From Rhodopirellula islandica (lineage in GTDB: Bacteria; Planctomycetota; Planctomycetia; Pirellulales; Pirellulaceae), in the NCBI RefSeq assembly GCF_001027925.1, contig NZ_LECT01000054.1, positions 186,001-250,000 of the forward strand: a stretch of DNA of 64,000 bases, in the 5' to 3' direction. The notes under the pieces were generated by a model. The model was not told where the DNA came from. It saw only the letters and a program-made list of their open reading frames with translations, and did not search any database. Below, one piece after another: positions 9,009-16,794 of this stretch. Each line of letters starts with the position of its first letter. Within the stretch, counting starts at the first letter, position 1. Made by a program: the position numbers and the translations under genes.

Positions 9009-9260
9009 AATTCTCCAGCAGGCCTCGCGATTACTTTTCGCTCGGCCTTCCTTCGCCGGGCTTGCTCTGCGGGGGCTACTTCGGTGTGGCGTTGCCATGC
9101 TGCCTATTGGCCCGTCATATCTGGGACGACCTCCCTCTGATGTGACGTGTCACCGTGATGCGACTGATGTCATTGACTTCAAGTCGTCGGATGATTCCTG
9201 AGGTTTGGAACCCGGTACGTTACCGGCGGAAGGACCTCACATTCCTCCACACGGAGAATT
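9009..9260 (+). ncRNA. candidate retron msr-msd RNA
   Basis: Upstream of the retron genes, AATTCTCC at 9009-9016 (a1) is perfectly complementary to GGAGAATT at 9253-9260 (a2). Immediately after a1 comes AGC (9017-9019), the context expected for the branching guanosine (G9018). A stem-loop follows with AGGCC (9020-9024) paired to GGCCT (9044-9048) and GCGA (9027-9030) paired to TCGC (9038-9041), and a 7-base loop TTACTTT, like msr hairpins. Near the 3' end TGAGGT/ACCTCA (9199-9204/9234-9239) encloses the perfect hairpin CCGGTA/TACCGG (9212-9217/9221-9226), a candidate msd stem. The order a1-AGC-msr-msd-a2 matches known retrons. The middle (9054-9190) was not folded reliably, and the msr/msd boundary is unknown. 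In the remaining gene-free DNA, 8690-9008, nothing is recognised. Confidence 0.65.
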
Positions 9261-9263
9261 GTT

Positions 9264-9500
9264 ATGAGCGGTAAACGCCGTGAAGTTGTGTCCTGCAGGG
9301 AACGAAAGTTGAGTGCGATTGTCAGTTTCTGGCACTCGCTCCCCGACCCGAGTGAACTGGCAGGAATGAGTGGGAGGTCGCTTGCGGACCTTCGTCGTGA
9401 AGCGTTGGCTTGTTTGAAACGTTCGCCTCCGGACCTCAACGGTGCGCAGGCAGCCACCTTCCAAGCGATCCACGACATGCGAAACGATGAGCAAAGTTAG
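9264..9500 (+). CDS. small protein of the retron operon, 78 aa, unknown function
   Basis: ATG at 9264 is preceded by GGAG at 9253-9256, seven bases away, a good ribosome binding site that lies inside the candidate a2 repeat. The product (MSGKRREVVSCRERKLSAIV...) is basic at the N-terminus and has a helix-prone centre (GRSLADLRREALACLKR) and a polar end. No signal peptide, membrane span or known motif is visible. It precedes the XRE regulator by 27 bp in the same direction, so it is probably co-transcribed with the reverse transcriptase. It could be an accessory or effector protein, or simply a leader ORF whose translation is tied to folding of the RNA. Confidence 0.65.
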   Translation: MSGKRREVVSCRERKLSAIVSFWHSLPDPSELAGMSGRSLADLRREALACLKRSPPDLNGAQAATFQAIHDMRNDEQS

Positions 9501-9527
9501 CGACCTCCCAAAATCATTAGAGAACCA

Positions 9528-9809
9528 ATGCGACGATTAGGAAAAACAGCCCGGAAAGTTCGATCCAAACTTGGGCTTTCGCAAGCCAAGATGGCGAAAG
9601 AGCTAGGTATTTCGATCGTTCAGCTCAGCAAGATTGAGAACGATCATGCGATGCCTTCACCAAATTTGATCGAGAAGTACCGCGAAGTTGCGAACGTCGA
9701 TTTGTACGTGATGGATTGGTGCGAGGATCCCGACATGACGACGTTGCCAATAGCGGTTCGTGAAGCAGCAGCAGAATTGCGGAACGCTTGGTCCCAGGAA
9801 TTTGATTGA
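9528..9809 (+). CDS. XRE-family helix-turn-helix protein of the retron operon
   Basis: 93 residues. Residues 5-60 form a Cro/C1-type helix-turn-helix: ARKVRSKLGLSQAKMAKEL, then SIVQLSKIENDHAMPSP, then a helix through YREVANVDLYVMD. The last 30 residues (AVREAAAELRNAWSQEFD) are helical and acidic. It would bind DNA, perhaps as operon repressor, or act as the retron's accessory protein; retrons whose partner gene is a small HTH protein form a described class (type VI in the Mestre et al. scheme, recalled from memory). The start codon ATG has only a weak AGAG upstream. The stop TGA at 9807-9809 lies 11 bp before the preferred ATG of the reverse transcriptase and overlaps its alternative TTG start (9806). 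Confidence 0.85.
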   Translation: MRRLGKTARKVRSKLGLSQAKMAKELGISIVQLSKIENDHAMPSPNLIEKYREVANVDLYVMDWCEDPDMTTLPIAVREAAAELRNAWSQEFD

Positions 9810-9820
9810 GCTCGATCGGC

Positions 9821-10837
9821 ATGGACGCGAAATTGTTCAGCTTGCACCGTCCCCGGCAGGTCGCAGATCGTCTTGGCCTTGACGAGTCATGGTTGCTTCG
9901 TCTCTCGGAGGAACTCCGCACCGCTGAAGGACGGTCAAACTACATTCGCGAGTTTACGCTTTTTGACCCCCGGCCCGGAAAGAAACCAAGAGACATCATC
10001 TCGGTTCGCGGCGATCTTCGATTGGCTCAGCGACGTCTTCATCAACGACTCCTGTCGCATTCCATTGAGCCGACCCCCTATAGTCACGGTGGCGTTCGTG
10101 GCCGAAGCATTAAGACGAATGCCGGGCAGCATGCACGCAACCGCTTTGTTTACCTGACAGATATCGCAAATTTCTATCCATCTATTCACAGCAGTCGCAT
10201 CAACGACTTTTTCAAGTCGAATGGGTGCCTTCCTGCAGTCGCTCGATTGCTGACCAGCCTCACGACTCTCGACTACCACCTGGCACTGGGGCTTATTACC
10301 AGTCCGATTTTAGCGGAAGCCATCATCCAGCCAGTCGATCGACGAATCGCGGTCGCCTGCGATCGACAGGGGCTCGTCTATAGCCGGTACGTTGACGATA
10401 TCTGTATATCGTCCAAGCACAGCCTGCACGGATCGGGAATTGACGCAACAGTTAGAACGATCCTTCGCCAATCAGGATTCAAGGTTCGAGTGTCAAAGGA
10501 TCGCTTCATCCGTGTCGATGAGGGTTGTGCGGTTACGGGAGTTCGTATCCATCGTGGACGACTTTCGGTGACACCAAGTTACATCGGTGAGTTGGAGACG
10601 GATCTCAGCAGCGCGCTATCCTTCGCTCGCGGCGGTCATCACACCGGACTCTTCTTCACAAAAGAGCAACTCTGGGGCCGCGTTCAATTCGTCCGGTGGA
10701 TCAATCCCGGCCGCGCGAAACCACTGATTCGATTGTTCCGCCAAATCCCCTGGCGACGCTACCGTGTGGCGGCAAGCCAGAGCGGATTGATCGCTGCAAA
10801 GGCCTTTTTTGCTGAACGAAAAAGCTACGTCCTTTGA
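9821..10837 (+). CDS. retron-type reverse transcriptase
   Basis: 338 residues from ATG 9821; an alternative TTG at 9806 overlaps the previous stop. It should copy part of the upstream structured RNA into msDNA joined to the branching G. Seen in order: GRSIKTNAGQH (residues 94-104) with the retron-specific NAxxH; YLTDIANFYPSI (111-122) carrying the first catalytic Asp (114); GLITSPILAEAI (157-168), a variant of the usual QGxxTSP motif without the Gln; SRYVDDICIS (188-197) with the catalytic YVDD; and CAVTG (236-240) containing the VTG motif that marks retron enzymes against group II intron enzymes. There are no maturase or endonuclease domains, as expected. It has a typical retron length. A defence role against phage is likely by family, not shown here. 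Confidence 0.92.
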   Translation: MDAKLFSLHRPRQVADRLGLDESWLLRLSEELRTAEGRSNYIREFTLFDPRPGKKPRDIISVRGDLRLAQRRLHQRLLSHSIEPTPYSHGGVRGRSIKTNAGQHARNRFVYLTDIANFYPSIHSSRINDFFKSNGCLPAVARLLTSLTTLDYHLALGLITSPILAEAIIQPVDRRIAVACDRQGLVYSRYVDDICISSKHSLHGSGIDATVRTILRQSGFKVRVSKDRFIRVDEGCAVTGVRIHRGRLSVTPSYIGELETDLSSALSFARGGHHTGLFFTKEQLWGRVQFVRWINPGRAKPLIRLFRQIPWRRYRVAASQSGLIAAKAFFAERKSYVL

Positions 10838-10895
10838 AACTGATTGAAGTGTTCGATTTTTCCCACAGTGCTGCCCCAAAAAACTAAACACCCAA

Positions 10896-12896
10896 ATGAT
10901 TGCTCGCTCAATACTCTGCCTGGCCGTACTGGTCATTGCTTCGCCGGTCTTTGCGAAACCGCAAGAGTCCCAAACGTTCAAGGGGAATTCAGGGGCTTTC
11001 TCAACGCCAGGCGAAGCCCTTGACCGTGTCCAGGGGGATCATTCGGACGAGATACCGATCGTGGTCGCACAAGGCGAGATGGACAAATTGATCGACTGCA
11101 AGGGCGGTGGTGCATGTCCAATTTCGGCTGCGTTGATCGCTTCGCAGGGAGTGCGGGTGATGGCGGGGTTACCAGTTGATTCGCAGCCGCACCGGACTGC
11201 GCTTCGCGTGTTTCAAGACAAACCGGAGTTGCTGCTGGGGCGGATCAGCAACGATCGTATGGTGATCTTGTTAGCTTATCTATGTGAAGATCTGGACGAG
11301 ACGCCAGTCGTGATCTCGACAGTTTCCGCGCCGAACAGTCCTCATGCGGCGCTGGGGCCGAAATGGTCCGAAACCGATGGACCAGACCTTACGACATCGC
11401 CTGGGGAGTTGAAAATTCTCGCTTACACAGTGACGACGGCCGACGGCACGGTTCGTGGGCGTCACTTTGTTCTGCTAAAGACGTACGAGGGCGGGCGGCT
11501 GAACTTCATTGACCCCGGCAAACCGCTGAAGAAACGAATGTTCGATTTGGAATATCGCGGTGTGCCGTCGGCTACCAAGCGTCAATTGTTCTTTCAAGTT
11601 CCTAACGGTTTGGACAAGTCGAGCCAGACCTACGAGCTGAACACGATCTTTTCGATTCGGTTGCTGGTCAACGATCCGAACGCTACGTCAGACAGCGAAT
11701 CAAGGGTCGAAACGATGAAGATAAACATCGACAACCTCGCCGAACGTTTGCGGGCGAGCGACGAGTTGACGTCGCCGATTGCGTGGCGGCGCGAAGGCGC
11801 GGTGTTCGGGTTGCCCGGCGTTGATCTGCCGGCCAGTGTCGATGGTGGAGGATACTCGGTCGCTGAATCACTCGAATTGTTCCGGCACGCGGGACGCATC
11901 AATTTGAATCTTCGTGATGTGGTGGGTGGAGCCCATGGTCGACCGCTGGCACAAGCCTCCACGCAGATCGCAGGCGAGGTGCTGAACAAGCTGGTCACCG
12001 GCGAGGCTTACGTTGCTGTCTCGATTACCGAACCGTTGGCTGGGTCGAACCCAAAGGAGATGCAGAGCAAGGCAGTTCGTTACGAAGGCGGTTTTAAACT
12101 CACCGGACGCAAATTATGGAATGCTCGCTTGCGACAGGCGACTCACATCGTGCTCTACACGCAGGCGGCCAATGGAAAGGAAGGTGAATTTTCGGCATTC
12201 CTGATCCCGATAGATCATCCCGGACTAAAAATTGTCGACCGATACGCACATGGACTGACCGGAAATTCATTCGGCGGTCTCGAATTCGACGACATGTTCG
12301 TCAGCCAAGACCATCTGATCGGAAAAGACGGCGAGGGCTGGAAAATCTTCACCAGACACTTTCAGTACTGGCGATTGATGCAGGCCGCTGCGGCGATCGG
12401 GTGTGGCGAAGCAGCGCTCGACCAATTGGCTGATCGACTGAAAACACGTAATGCGTTTGGCGGTCCGATCGGCCGATTCAGTCACCTGCAACAACCGCTC
12501 GGCGAATACACCACCAAATTGCGAATGGCGTTGGCATTGGCACGAGAAGCAGCGAAGTTGCTTGATGACGGCAACTACAAGGCGGCTACCTCATTGATCG
12601 ACGGCTTGAAAGCCGAGGGCGTTGAGATCGCATTGTCGGCTTGCGACACCGCCATGCGTGCTCATGGTGCGATGGGTTACAGCCGAGACGTTGACCTTGG
12701 TGACCGGGTTCGCGATCTGATGGGATTGCGAATTGCCGATGGGACGACCGATGTGATGCGAATGTCAGTCGTCAAGAATGTCTACGGTTCAGAGCTTTGG
12801 ATCATGGCGGTCTACGGTATGCCCAGGAACGAGGAAACCGAAACTGAAATCGAAGCAGGGGCTCCTGTCACCTCTGAGGTCAGCAATGATGAGTAA
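10896..12896 (+). CDS. fusion: secreted papain/C39-like domain + acyl-CoA dehydrogenase
   Basis: A single uninterrupted 666-codon frame. Residues 1-20 are a Sec signal (MIARSILCLAVLVIASPVFA). Residues about 50-260 contain Cys74 in GGACPISAA, His190 in GRHFVLLKTYEGG and Asp206 in NFIDPG, the Cys...His...Asp order of papain-like/C39-like folds. Residues 274-666 form an acyl-CoA dehydrogenase of normal length: VAVSITEPLAGSNP, FKLTGRKLWN, FGGPIGRFSHLQ, HGAMGYSRD and IADGTTDVMR. The last motif has Asp where classical enzymes have the catalytic Glu, as in the ACAD10/11 type. An internal ATG at 11715 (residue 274) has CAAGGG 8-13 bases upstream, so the dehydrogenase might also be made separately without a signal peptide. 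The gene begins 58 bp after the reverse transcriptase. Exporting a FAD enzyme through Sec would be unusual. Confidence 0.8.
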   Translation: MIARSILCLAVLVIASPVFAKPQESQTFKGNSGAFSTPGEALDRVQGDHSDEIPIVVAQGEMDKLIDCKGGGACPISAALIASQGVRVMAGLPVDSQPHRTALRVFQDKPELLLGRISNDRMVILLAYLCEDLDETPVVISTVSAPNSPHAALGPKWSETDGPDLTTSPGELKILAYTVTTADGTVRGRHFVLLKTYEGGRLNFIDPGKPLKKRMFDLEYRGVPSATKRQLFFQVPNGLDKSSQTYELNTIFSIRLLVNDPNATSDSESRVETMKINIDNLAERLRASDELTSPIAWRREGAVFGLPGVDLPASVDGGGYSVAESLELFRHAGRINLNLRDVVGGAHGRPLAQASTQIAGEVLNKLVTGEAYVAVSITEPLAGSNPKEMQSKAVRYEGGFKLTGRKLWNARLRQATHIVLYTQAANGKEGEFSAFLIPIDHPGLKIVDRYAHGLTGNSFGGLEFDDMFVSQDHLIGKDGEGWKIFTRHFQYWRLMQAAAAIGCGEAALDQLADRLKTRNAFGGPIGRFSHLQQPLGEYTTKLRMALALAREAAKLLDDGNYKAATSLIDGLKAEGVEIALSACDTAMRAHGAMGYSRDVDLGDRVRDLMGLRIADGTTDVMRMSVVKNVYGSELWIMAVYGMPRNEETETEIEAGAPVTSEVSNDE

Positions 12897-13132
12897 GCCG
12901 TCTAGCAGCGTCTGGAACGTACGAGCTGATCGAAGCATCGTCGTTACAGTGCTCCTGGTCGGGATAGTGACCGGCCAAAGGGGACGGGGGTAGTTTCGGG
13001 TGTCCAATCAAAGGAAGAATAGGAAGCAGCCTGTTTTGGACGAGGAAGAAAAGAGGGGGCGGGGGTCAAAATCAGACGCATCCTCTCAACAATGACCACC
13101 GTCCCATGGATCTCGCTCGGTTCTGAAAGAAG

Positions 13133-13237
13133 TTGACGCAGAGGCGGGGAGTCGCAGAGACGCAGGGGAGAGCCGTAACGCCTGATATCCCGTCTGGTCC
13201 CTCTGCGCCTCACCGCCTCTTGCGACTCTGCGTCGAA
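13133..13237. repeat. imperfect inverted repeat built of GACGCAGAG-like units
   Basis: Left arm starts TTGACGCAGAGGCGG (13133), the right arm ends CTCTGCGTCGAA (13237), and both contain further GTCGCAGAG/CTCTGCG units. Such CGCAGAG-rich hairpins are dispersed in many bacterial genomes. It sits in the gene-free convergent gap 12897-13965, where no ORF has recognisable protein character. Confidence 0.65.
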
Positions 13238-13621
13238 ATTCGTGTGCGGGACTGAGGACCGATCAAACGGGACGGAGTTCTTTTGACCAAATGCATGCCC
13301 AGGAGAACTGGGGTAGCAGATCGCCGGATGGTGCCACCCAACATCCATTGCTCTTTCTCACTTCGGCTCCTCATCGGTTTTTCCTCGATGACCAGCGATT
13401 CGGAATCGGACGCTATCGCGTTCCGGCTGGTGGGAGTGGCCACGTTCGGTCTCCGCCGCCCGGCACTCACTCCGGTTCCGCCTTGTGACGGAAATTGTCA
13501 GTCACCTTCCTGTGCCCCCGAAGTTGCAATGCTGGACCGTGACTCAGTCACTTGCCGGTCAAAGTCGCCGAGCTGCCCAAAGGCCTCGTGGTCTGTCGCA
13601 AGCTAAAAGTGAGGGTTGATC

Positions 13622-13687
13622 GTAGTGGACGAGGCCACGAGTCCTCGGGGTTGACGGCAGTTCAGGACTCGTGGCCTCCTCCACTAC
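13622..13687. repeat. inverted repeat, 24-bp arms with one mismatch
   Basis: The left arm 13622-13645 (starting GTAGTGGACGAGGCC) pairs with 13664-13687 (ending GGCCTCCTCCACTAC) around an 18-base loop; one of 24 positions mismatches. It may act as a bidirectional terminator between convergent genes or be a mobile palindrome. Confidence 0.8.
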
Positions 13688-13893
13688 CCTAATAATTAGG
13701 TCGTGACCGACCACTGGCCCTAGCGTTTTCCGAGGTTGGCATCGACGCATCGATGTGGCGTGACTGGGTATGGGGCTGGCAGAAATACTTCGATAGAACC
13801 AGCTGTGTGGGTTGCCCAGAATCAACGAAAGCCGATGACTCATGCCGACGTGCTTAGCAACGCGTGAACAGCAAGTGACGTTGTTGGCGGTGT

Positions 13894-13931
13894 GGCGCAA
13901 GCCGCCCGGTGAGGAACCGGAGGGCTCGCGC
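13894..13931. repeat. family A half-sites in rearranged order, copy A4
   Basis: GGCGCAAGCCGCCCGGT (13894-13910) and ACCGGAGGGCTCGCGC (13916-13931) are the reverse complements of the two family A arms but occur in swapped order and only 5 bp apart, followed by CTTCCGCTA. This is the junction expected between two neighbouring elements, or a compact hairpin of its own. It lies 35 bp from the end of the methyltransferase gene. Confidence 0.7.
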
Positions 13932-13965
13932 TCTTCCGCTACGTCACTGGTTATTCACGACGCGC

Positions 13966-15006
13966 TTACTCGCGGGTGAAACGCAGCAGGTCGTAGGACT
14001 GGGCGGTTTTTCGCTCGGTCATTTCGAGCGGCCACCAGTCGTATTCGAGGTAGCGATCGGTTTGCTTGGTGATGACGTAGGCTTCTCCGCCCGACCGCAG
14101 TTTCTTTGCGGCGGTGACCATGAAATGCTCGGCGATTCGGAAGTCGCCGTAGTAGGGCGGGTTGAGCAACGCGATGTCGCAAGCTGGCACGTCCGGCAGC
14201 ATTCCATTGTGGTTGACGATCGCGGTGAGGTTGGTGAGTTGGTTTTGAGCTGCCGCACGCTCGGTGCACTGGACGGCTCGCGAATTGCAATCGACGGCGT
14301 AAACGTGACCGGTTTGTGATCGCACGGCGGCTGCCATTGCGACGGCTCCGTTGCCGCATCCGAGTTCCAGCACGGTGGATCCTTCGGGGATCGGCGCGTG
14401 CCGGATCATTGCCGCGGCGGCTCGGTCGACCGACCGATGAGAGAACACCGATGGACGAGAATGCACGGTCAGGATGCGATCGTCGACTCGGTGAGTGAAT
14501 TCGGCGTCGAAGTTTTTCGGTTTGAATGTCTCGGATGATTTTCGCACGACGTAAACACGTCCGGTCGCGTGATCGTGGCATCGGACTTTGGGACCGAGAG
14601 CCTGCAACTGATTCAGCAGCCAGGTGTCTTTGGGAGCGTTGACCGCGGCGATCAGTTCACCACCGAGGGTCAGCCTTTGCCAGGATTGATGAATGAGGTT
14701 GCGATTCATCTCCGCTTCGCCGGTTTTCAAGACCGGCAACAAAGCGAGATCCCACGAGGTGTCAGGAAGATCGGGTTGGCAGATCACATGAACGTCTGCC
14801 GACGTCACCTCGCGAGCCTGTTCGGCGCGGTGCAAATCCACGAACCAGCTCGTGACTTTCGAGCTTGGAAAGGCGGCAATCAGTGCATCGGCCGATTGCC
14901 CTCGTCCCGGTGACATCACGATCGCGGAGGCGAGCGATGGGTGGGGGAAAGAAGCCAAGTGATCGATCAGCAATTGTTCCGACGGAAGCGGAGGCAGGTC
15001 ACTCAC
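13966..15006 (-). CDS. class I SAM-dependent methyltransferase, RsmC/MTS-like
   Basis: About 346 residues. The N-terminal half (1-165) is a degenerate Rossmann-like domain, as in RsmC/RlmG duplicated methyltransferases. The C-terminal half carries SAM motif I VLELGCGNGAVAMAAA (about 215-230) and the base-flipping catalytic motif LLNPPYYGDF (about 275-285). NPPY points to N-methylation of a base, most likely guanosine in rRNA; the exact target is inferred only. I chose GTG at 15006 because GGAG lies six bases upstream; a TTG at 15018 is possible. The start overlaps the xylanase stop (14999-15001), so translation is probably coupled. Confidence 0.8.
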   Translation of the reverse strand: MSDLPPLPSEQLLIDHLASFPHPSLASAIVMSPGRGQSADALIAAFPSSKVTSWFVDLHRAEQAREVTSADVHVICQPDLPDTSWDLALLPVLKTGEAEMNRNLIHQSWQRLTLGGELIAAVNAPKDTWLLNQLQALGPKVRCHDHATGRVYVVRKSSETFKPKNFDAEFTHRVDDRILTVHSRPSVFSHRSVDRAAAAMIRHAPIPEGSTVLELGCGNGAVAMAAAVRSQTGHVYAVDCNSRAVQCTERAAAQNQLTNLTAIVNHNGMLPDVPACDIALLNPPYYGDFRIAEHFMVTAAKKLRSGGEAYVITKQTDRYLEYDWWPLEMTERKTAQSYDLLRFTRE

Positions 15007-16786
15007 CGCCAACTCCAATTTGTAGGGTGACGGTTTCGTCTTCGAGTAGATTCACGGTCTGAATCCTTGCCCAGTCTTGGGCTTCGGCTTGGACGCGATG
15101 TGTGCCACGAAAGGCTCGGACGGTGGCGATGCCTTCAGCGTTGGTTTGAACGGTTTGGTTGGTCCACCAGGCTTGAAAGATCAGCTCTTCCCAGACTTGG
15201 CCGTTGGGTTTGATTGTCCAGTCCTCTCGGATCATGGCGCCGTGGGGACGCCACATGTCGCCTTCCCAGAAGCCCCAGGTTGTGAACCCGGTGGTCGCAG
15301 GATGGGCAAACACCAGCGTGAGAAAATCGCGAGTGAACTGGGCTTGGGTGGCTTCGTCACGGGAGTCGATGTCGAACTCGGTGATCTCGATTGGCAACTG
15401 GAATCGTGACAGTTCGTTGAGCACTTTCCAGGCTTCGGGCATGGTGATCAGGTCGGCTTGAAAGTGCCCTTGGACACCGATGCCTTCGACGGTTCCTCCG
15501 CTATCCAAGATTTGTTCGATCTGCTGGATGTAAGTTGTGAGATGCTTGGACCGTTCGCTGCCACCGGTCATCAATCCGTATTCGTTGATGAACCAGAGGG
15601 CCTCGGGTTGCGATCGCTGGCCTCGATTGAAGACGTCGGCGTAGTAGTCGTTTCCTAAGACATCGCCGACCAGCGACACATCGCGAAGTTCATTGATCGC
15701 ATCCCAGACCGCGATTGGCATATCGCGTGTTCGCTCCAGAGCGGCGTCCATCGCGGTTTCGATTTCGGCCTGGAATCGCGAGGGTTGATCGGCCAGTTGT
15801 TGGACGCGATCGGGAATGAAATGCGGGTACAGCAGCAGGTGGTTTTTGATTTCAAAGCCCGCGTCGATGGCCCACTCGGCGGTCGCGTCGGCTTTCACAA
15901 CACCGGCGGGACGGTCCGTTCCCCAGTCCGCCCAATAGCGAGGCAGGGTGACACGGTTGAACCAATGCTTGGTTTGCTCGCGAAATTTGGCGGCGTCTTC
16001 GCCAGCATGGATGGGTGTGTTGCCCACGAACGTCCCGAAGGCGTAATCGTGCTCTTGCTGTTGGACGTGAACGGTTGCACCGGCCAGCGGTTCGCCGACC
16101 GCGTTGACGACACGGACCGTCAGGTCGCGTTTGCGATGACGTTCGATGCTGCGGAGAGCTTCGGCTCGCCAAGCATCGTCATCCGCACCCGGGTAGAACA
16201 ACCGCGTGAACGGAAGGCTTGCGTCGGGAACGTTTCCCAGCCCGATCAATTTCAGATCGCGAATTTCGAGTCGTTGCTTCTTCTCGGCGCACTGGATCGA
16301 GGCGTAGACACGATTGGCGTCGTAATCCTGCTTGGCACGAAAGCAGATTCGAAACGGATGCCACTGATTGGGAACGTCGAAGGAGCGAAACCCGTTGGGT
16401 TCTTCGATTGGTTCCCAGGGATCGTTGGTCGCCATCGAGACATGAATGCTTCCCAGTCCATCCGTGCTGGATGCGATGGCTCGTGCGTCGAAGGAGACGC
16501 AGAACACGTCGGACTCTTGCACGGGAATTGAGATCGGCTCGCACTGAACCTGTAACGCCCAGGCTTCTTCTTGCGGGGCAGGGCAGTTGACCGTGATCAG
16601 GTTGTTTTGCCGGTGGATCGAGCCGGTGCCAGGGCGGACGTCGAGTCGAAACTCGGCGGTGGGAACGAGTGTGATTCCCTCCGCCGAAGTTTGCGATTCT
16701 TGTGCGAACGCATGGATGAGCTTGGCCGGTGTCCCGAGAGAACTCAGGAGCAAAGCGATTGCCAAAGAGGCCTGCCACCATCGCAT
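14999..16786 (-). CDS. GH10 endo-beta-xylanase-like glycoside hydrolase
   Basis: Starts at ATG 16786 with a signal peptide (MRWWQASLAIALLLSSLG...AFAQ); a TTG at 16798 would overlap the end of tyrS. Residues about 30-190 form a beta-sandwich region with carbohydrate-binding character. After it come a short transthyretin-like strand segment (LTVRVVNAVGEPLAGATVHV) and the GH10 barrel (about 215-520). The acid/base Glu is in WDAINEL (about residue 360) and the nucleophile Glu in ITEFDID (about 468), both matching GH10. The C-terminal tail is a small beta domain. It would cut beta-1,4-xylan outside the cytoplasm. Its place between tyrS and a methyltransferase gene with almost no spacers is odd. 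Confidence 0.88.
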   Translation of the reverse strand: MRWWQASLAIALLLSSLGTPAKLIHAFAQESQTSAEGITLVPTAEFRLDVRPGTGSIHRQNNLITVNCPAPQEEAWALQVQCEPISIPVQESDVFCVSFDARAIASSTDGLGSIHVSMATNDPWEPIEEPNGFRSFDVPNQWHPFRICFRAKQDYDANRVYASIQCAEKKQRLEIRDLKLIGLGNVPDASLPFTRLFYPGADDDAWRAEALRSIERHRKRDLTVRVVNAVGEPLAGATVHVQQQEHDYAFGTFVGNTPIHAGEDAAKFREQTKHWFNRVTLPRYWADWGTDRPAGVVKADATAEWAIDAGFEIKNHLLLYPHFIPDRVQQLADQPSRFQAEIETAMDAALERTRDMPIAVWDAINELRDVSLVGDVLGNDYYADVFNRGQRSQPEALWFINEYGLMTGGSERSKHLTTYIQQIEQILDSGGTVEGIGVQGHFQADLITMPEAWKVLNELSRFQLPIEITEFDIDSRDEATQAQFTRDFLTLVFAHPATTGFTTWGFWEGDMWRPHGAMIREDWTIKPNGQVWEELIFQAWWTNQTVQTNAEGIATVRAFRGTHRVQAEAQDWARIQTVNLLEDETVTLQIGVGGE

Positions 16787-16794
16787 GATCAAGC

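Noticed and set aside
8836-9201. 121-aa plus-strand ORF upstream of the retron genes
   Set aside because: Cys/Pro/Arg-rich composition without protein character, and it overlaps the candidate msr-msd RNA (a1, msr hairpin). The RNA reading explains the sequence better.
9821-10837. Group II intron maturase or diversity-generating reverse transcriptase
   Set aside because: No maturase or HNH domain, no template/variable repeat pair seen nearby, and the NAxxH and VTG motifs point to a retron.
13283-13606. 107-aa ORF in the gene-free gap before the methyltransferase
   Set aside because: Ser/Arg/Pro-rich composition, no ribosome binding site, surrounded by repeats; no support as a gene.
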